Shown here in pieces: positions 14,427 to 16,564 of a stretch of DNA of 16,564 bases; positions within the stretch are counted from its first letter, which is position 1; each line of letters begins with the position of its first letter. Both the position numbers and the translations under genes were made by a program. The stretch lies in NCBI GenBank assembly GCA_021798235.1, contig JAJZMO010000221.1:1-16564 (forward strand). Reading direction: 5' to 3'. The DNA is from Acidobacteriota bacterium (GTDB lineage: Bacteria; Acidobacteriota; Terriglobia; Terriglobales; Acidobacteriaceae). The notes under the pieces are model-generated. The model saw nothing but the letters and a program-made list of their open reading frames with translations, was not told the origin of the DNA and did no database searches.

Positions 14427-16105
14427 AGCTTCTCCTCGCTACCTTCCCAGTGCAGCACCTGATCCAGCCGTTGAATGAAAGCGGCCTCATCCAGCGGGCC
14501 ATCCGGCACCTGAATCCAGCGCGCCTGTGGCAGGAACTGCTCAATCTGCTGCACCAATTCTTTGGTGGGCGCTTCGCCAGAGTAAACCGCGGCCAGCCCC
14601 GCCAGTTGCGCCACGCGCGTGGCGCAGGCCAGGCTGCACGCCGGAATGTACGGATCGTCCAAGAGTACATGCGGCACATTGCGCGATTGCAAAATCTGCA
14701 CAATGCTGCGGGCGGTTTTGGCCGAGCGCGCCAGAATCAACGGGTGCACCTGCGACGTGGGCGCAACCACCACTTCCACAGAGGGCGTGCCCAGATCGCG
14801 GTCCAGCATCACCGCGCCCACGGTGGCGTGTGTCACCGCGTCAATCAAAATCATGCTGCCCAGCGTGCGGTTGGTCGAGTAGCTGTCAAAAAAGATGGGC
14901 TGGTTGGCGACGAAGTTCACCGAGGCGATGTCATTCATCTCCAGCTGCGCGGCGGGCAACTGCTCCAACGTGTGCATGTCCACGCGGTAGTGGATGGCGG
15001 TAGCGCGCACACGCACCAGCCGCGAGGTGTGCTTGGCCAGATAGGTGCGTCCGGGCTGCAAAGGATCTGCGTGCAGCCAGACCACCTTGGCGCTAAAGTT
15101 GCGTGAGACTTTGGGCGGATTGTTAGGCGCTACCAGCATCTCGCCACGGCTCAGGTCAATCTCATCGCGCAGCGTCACGGTGACCGGCTGGCCGGCTTCA
15201 GCCTCTTGCATCGGGCCGTCATAGGTCACGATGGATTCAATGTGCGTGCTGCGGTGCGAAGGCAAGGCCAATACGGCATCGCCCACGCGCAAGACACCGC
15301 TGGCGGCCTGTCCGGCAAAGCCGCGGAAGTTCGCATCCGGGCGCACGACAAGCTGCACAGGAAAACGCAGCGGCTCGGTCGAGGCCTGGCGATGCGTCAG
15401 CGGCGCGGTCTCCAGATATTCCAGCAGCGTCGGCCCTTTGTACCAAGGCATCTTCGCGCTGGGCGCAACCACGTTGTCACCTTCCAGCGCACTCAACGGA
15501 ATGATCTGCGAATTTTTGACGCCCAGCTTTTCAGCCAGTTCGAGAAAGTCTGCGCTGATTTTTTTGTACGCAGCTTCGTCATAGTTCACCAGGTCCATCT
15601 TGTTGATGGCCGCAACCACATGCGGAATGCCCAGCAGCGAGGCAATGTACGTGTGTCGGCGCGACTGTGGCAGCAAACCCTTGCTGCCATCAATCAACAC
15701 AATGGCCAGGTCCGCCGTCGATGCGCCGGTGGCCATGTTGCGCGTGTACTGTTCATGGCCCGGCGTGTCGGCGATGATGAACTTGCGCCGCGAAGTGGAA
15801 AAGTAGCGGTAGGCCACATCAATGGTGATGCCTTGCTCGCGCTCGGCGCGCAGGCCGTCGGTGAGCAAAGAAAAATCAATCGGCCCGGCGGCACGATTCA
15901 CCTTGCTCTTTTTGATCGAGGCCAGCTGGTCCTCATAGACGGCCTTGGTGTCATGCAGCAAGCGGCCAATCAACGTGGACTTGCCGTCATCCACGCTGCC
16001 CGCAGTGGTAAAGCGCAGCAGTTCTCGTTCTAAATGCTCATCCAAAAATTCTTGGAACTTTGCAGGAACCTGCGTTGCCAGTTTGGTTTCGGTTACGGTC
16101 GCCAT
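14423..16105 (-). CDS. cysN: Sulfate adenylyltransferase subunit 1 (GTPase) with an unusual C-terminal extension
   Basis: 560 residues; ATG overlaps the cysD stop (TAATG at 16107-16103). The EF-Tu-like GTPase has the P-loop GSVDDGKS (36-43), DTPGH (113-117), NKMD (168-171) and SAL (205-207); two beta-barrel domains follow to about residue 438. GTP hydrolysis drives APS formation by CysD. CysN alone is usually 420-480 residues, and CysNC fusions are over 600 with an APS kinase. Here residues 441-560 are an added domain without the kinase P-loop (GxxxxGKS/T); it shows VPHVLLDDPYI and ATRVAQLAGLAAV, faintly like the LLDGD and R-x-A-x-x-A-x-L segments of APS kinase. A vestigial or repurposed kinase domain is possible. 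Confidence 0.92.
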   Translation of the reverse strand: MATVTETKLATQVPAKFQEFLDEHLERELLRFTTAGSVDDGKSTLIGRLLHDTKAVYEDQLASIKKSKVNRAAGPIDFSLLTDGLRAEREQGITIDVAYRYFSTSRRKFIIADTPGHEQYTRNMATGASTADLAIVLIDGSKGLLPQSRRHTYIASLLGIPHVVAAINKMDLVNYDEAAYKKISADFLELAEKLGVKNSQIIPLSALEGDNVVAPSAKMPWYKGPTLLEYLETAPLTHRQASTEPLRFPVQLVVRPDANFRGFAGQAASGVLRVGDAVLALPSHRSTHIESIVTYDGPMQEAEAGQPVTVTLRDEIDLSRGEMLVAPNNPPKVSRNFSAKVVWLHADPLQPGRTYLAKHTSRLVRVRATAIHYRVDMHTLEQLPAAQLEMNDIASVNFVANQPIFFDSYSTNRTLGSMILIDAVTHATVGAVMLDRDLGTPSVEVVVAPTSQVHPLILARSAKTARSIVQILQSRNVPHVLLDDPYIPACSLACATRVAQLAGLAAVYSGEAPTKELVQQIEQFLPQARWIQVPDGPLDEAAFIQRLDQVLHWEGSEEKL

Positions 16106-16564
16106 TAGAAATATCCCTCGCGCTTCTTCACTTCCATGGAGCCTTCCTCGTCGTGATCGATGACGCGGTTCTCGCGCTCAGAGCGGCGGAAGGCGATGAG
16201 TTCCTCAATAATCTTCGGCAGCGTATCGGCCTCAGAACGAATGGCGCCGCTGCATGGCTGGCAACCCAGCGAACGCATGCGGCACTTCATGCGCTGCGTC
16301 GTTTCTCCGGGCAGCATGTGCGTGTCGTCATACTTCAAAATGATGGACTGGCCGCGCACGATCACCTCGCGCTCCTGCGCAAAGTAGAGCGGCACCAGCG
16401 GAATCTGTTCGGCATAGATGTAGAGCCAGATGTCCAACTCGGTCCAGTTCGACAGTGGAAAGATGCGGATGCTTTCGCCCTTGTTCAGGCGCGAGTTGTA
16501 AATGTTCCACAACTCCGGGCGCTGATTTTTAGGGTCCCACTGTCCGGCCTTGTCGCGGAAGGAG
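16105..16564 (-). CDS. cysD: Sulfate adenylyltransferase subunit 2, C-terminal part (cut by window end)
   Basis: 153 residues to the window edge; the 5' part is beyond 16564. The visible part has [20 protein letters not shown], then [40 protein letters not shown] and the C-terminal [20 protein letters not shown], all strongly conserved in CysD. This is the catalytic PP-loop subunit that joins ATP and sulfate to give APS, working as a complex with CysN. The last residues, KKREGYF, are the usual CysD end. The stop overlaps the cysN start by one base, as is typical for this operon. Confidence 0.95.
   Translation of the reverse strand, partial: SFRDKAGQWDPKNQRPELWNIYNSRLNKGESIRIFPLSNWTELDIWLYIYAEQIPLVPLYFAQEREVIVRGQSIILKYDDTHMLPGETTQRMKCRMRSLGCQPCSGAIRSEADTLPKIIEELIAFRRSERENRVIDHDEEGSMEVKKREGYF

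Noticed and set aside
15206..16033. A 275-codon plus-strand open frame
   Set aside because: Antisense to cysN, with Arg/His/Gln-rich composition typical of a shadow of a GC-rich gene.
1..16564. CRISPR array, rRNA or tRNA genes
   Set aside because: No regularly spaced repeats and no tRNA or rRNA signature other than the tRNA-like end of tmRNA were seen.

Overview
The window looks like a chromosomal stretch from an acidobacterium (Acidobacteriaceae/Terriglobia-like). This is an inference from protein style, the ygfZ - DUF1844 - MBL hydrolase - ribF gene order, palindromic intergenic repeats of a type I associate with that group, and the Cys-rich N-terminus of the integrase; no marker gene that would settle it is present. 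Two regimes are visible: an A/T-richer accessory segment (about 1-4430) and ordinary GC-richer core chromosome (about 4430-16564), with the tmRNA gene at the border.

Accessory part. It opens with the 3' end of an XRE-type regulator (1-176), then 254 bases in which I see nothing (177-430), then a decayed LysR regulator on the minus strand (about 431-1119). A near-consensus sigma70 promoter (TTGACA, 17 bp, TATTCT; 1177-1205) drives a tight four-gene operon (1232-3107). Three small basic proteins in it look like winged-helix proteins; the fourth is a 254-residue protein with a HEPN-like helical N-terminus carrying an Arg/His motif and a probable C-terminal winged helix. A tyrosine recombinase (3208-4356, minus) converges on this operon. 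Its start lies about 77 bases from the 3' end of ssrA (tmRNA, 4433-4784, minus), a classic integrative-element target. The likely reading is an integrated element whose right end is the ssrA 3' end and whose cargo is the four-gene operon; its left end is not recognised and may lie outside the window. The operon is the best candidate for an undescribed (possibly defence or nucleic-acid-linked) system, but its function is not shown by the sequence.

Core part. After an intergenic stretch with a REP-like repeat come a DoxX-family membrane protein (5208-5621), a hairpin between convergent genes, a Tat-exported GH79-type glycoside hydrolase and a secreted zinc metallopeptidase (minus, probably co-transcribed), then a divergent plus-strand operon ygfZ - DUF1844 - PhnP-like MBL hydrolase - ribF (8878-12345). 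Convergent to that are, on the minus strand, an acyl-CoA dehydrogenase (12427-13605) and the sulfate-assimilation operon cysD-cysN-cysH (13731-16564, cysD cut by the window end). The cys genes activate sulfate to APS (CysDN) and reduce it to sulfite (CysH with the [4Fe-4S] cysteine set). CysN carries an unusual ~120-residue C-terminal extension.
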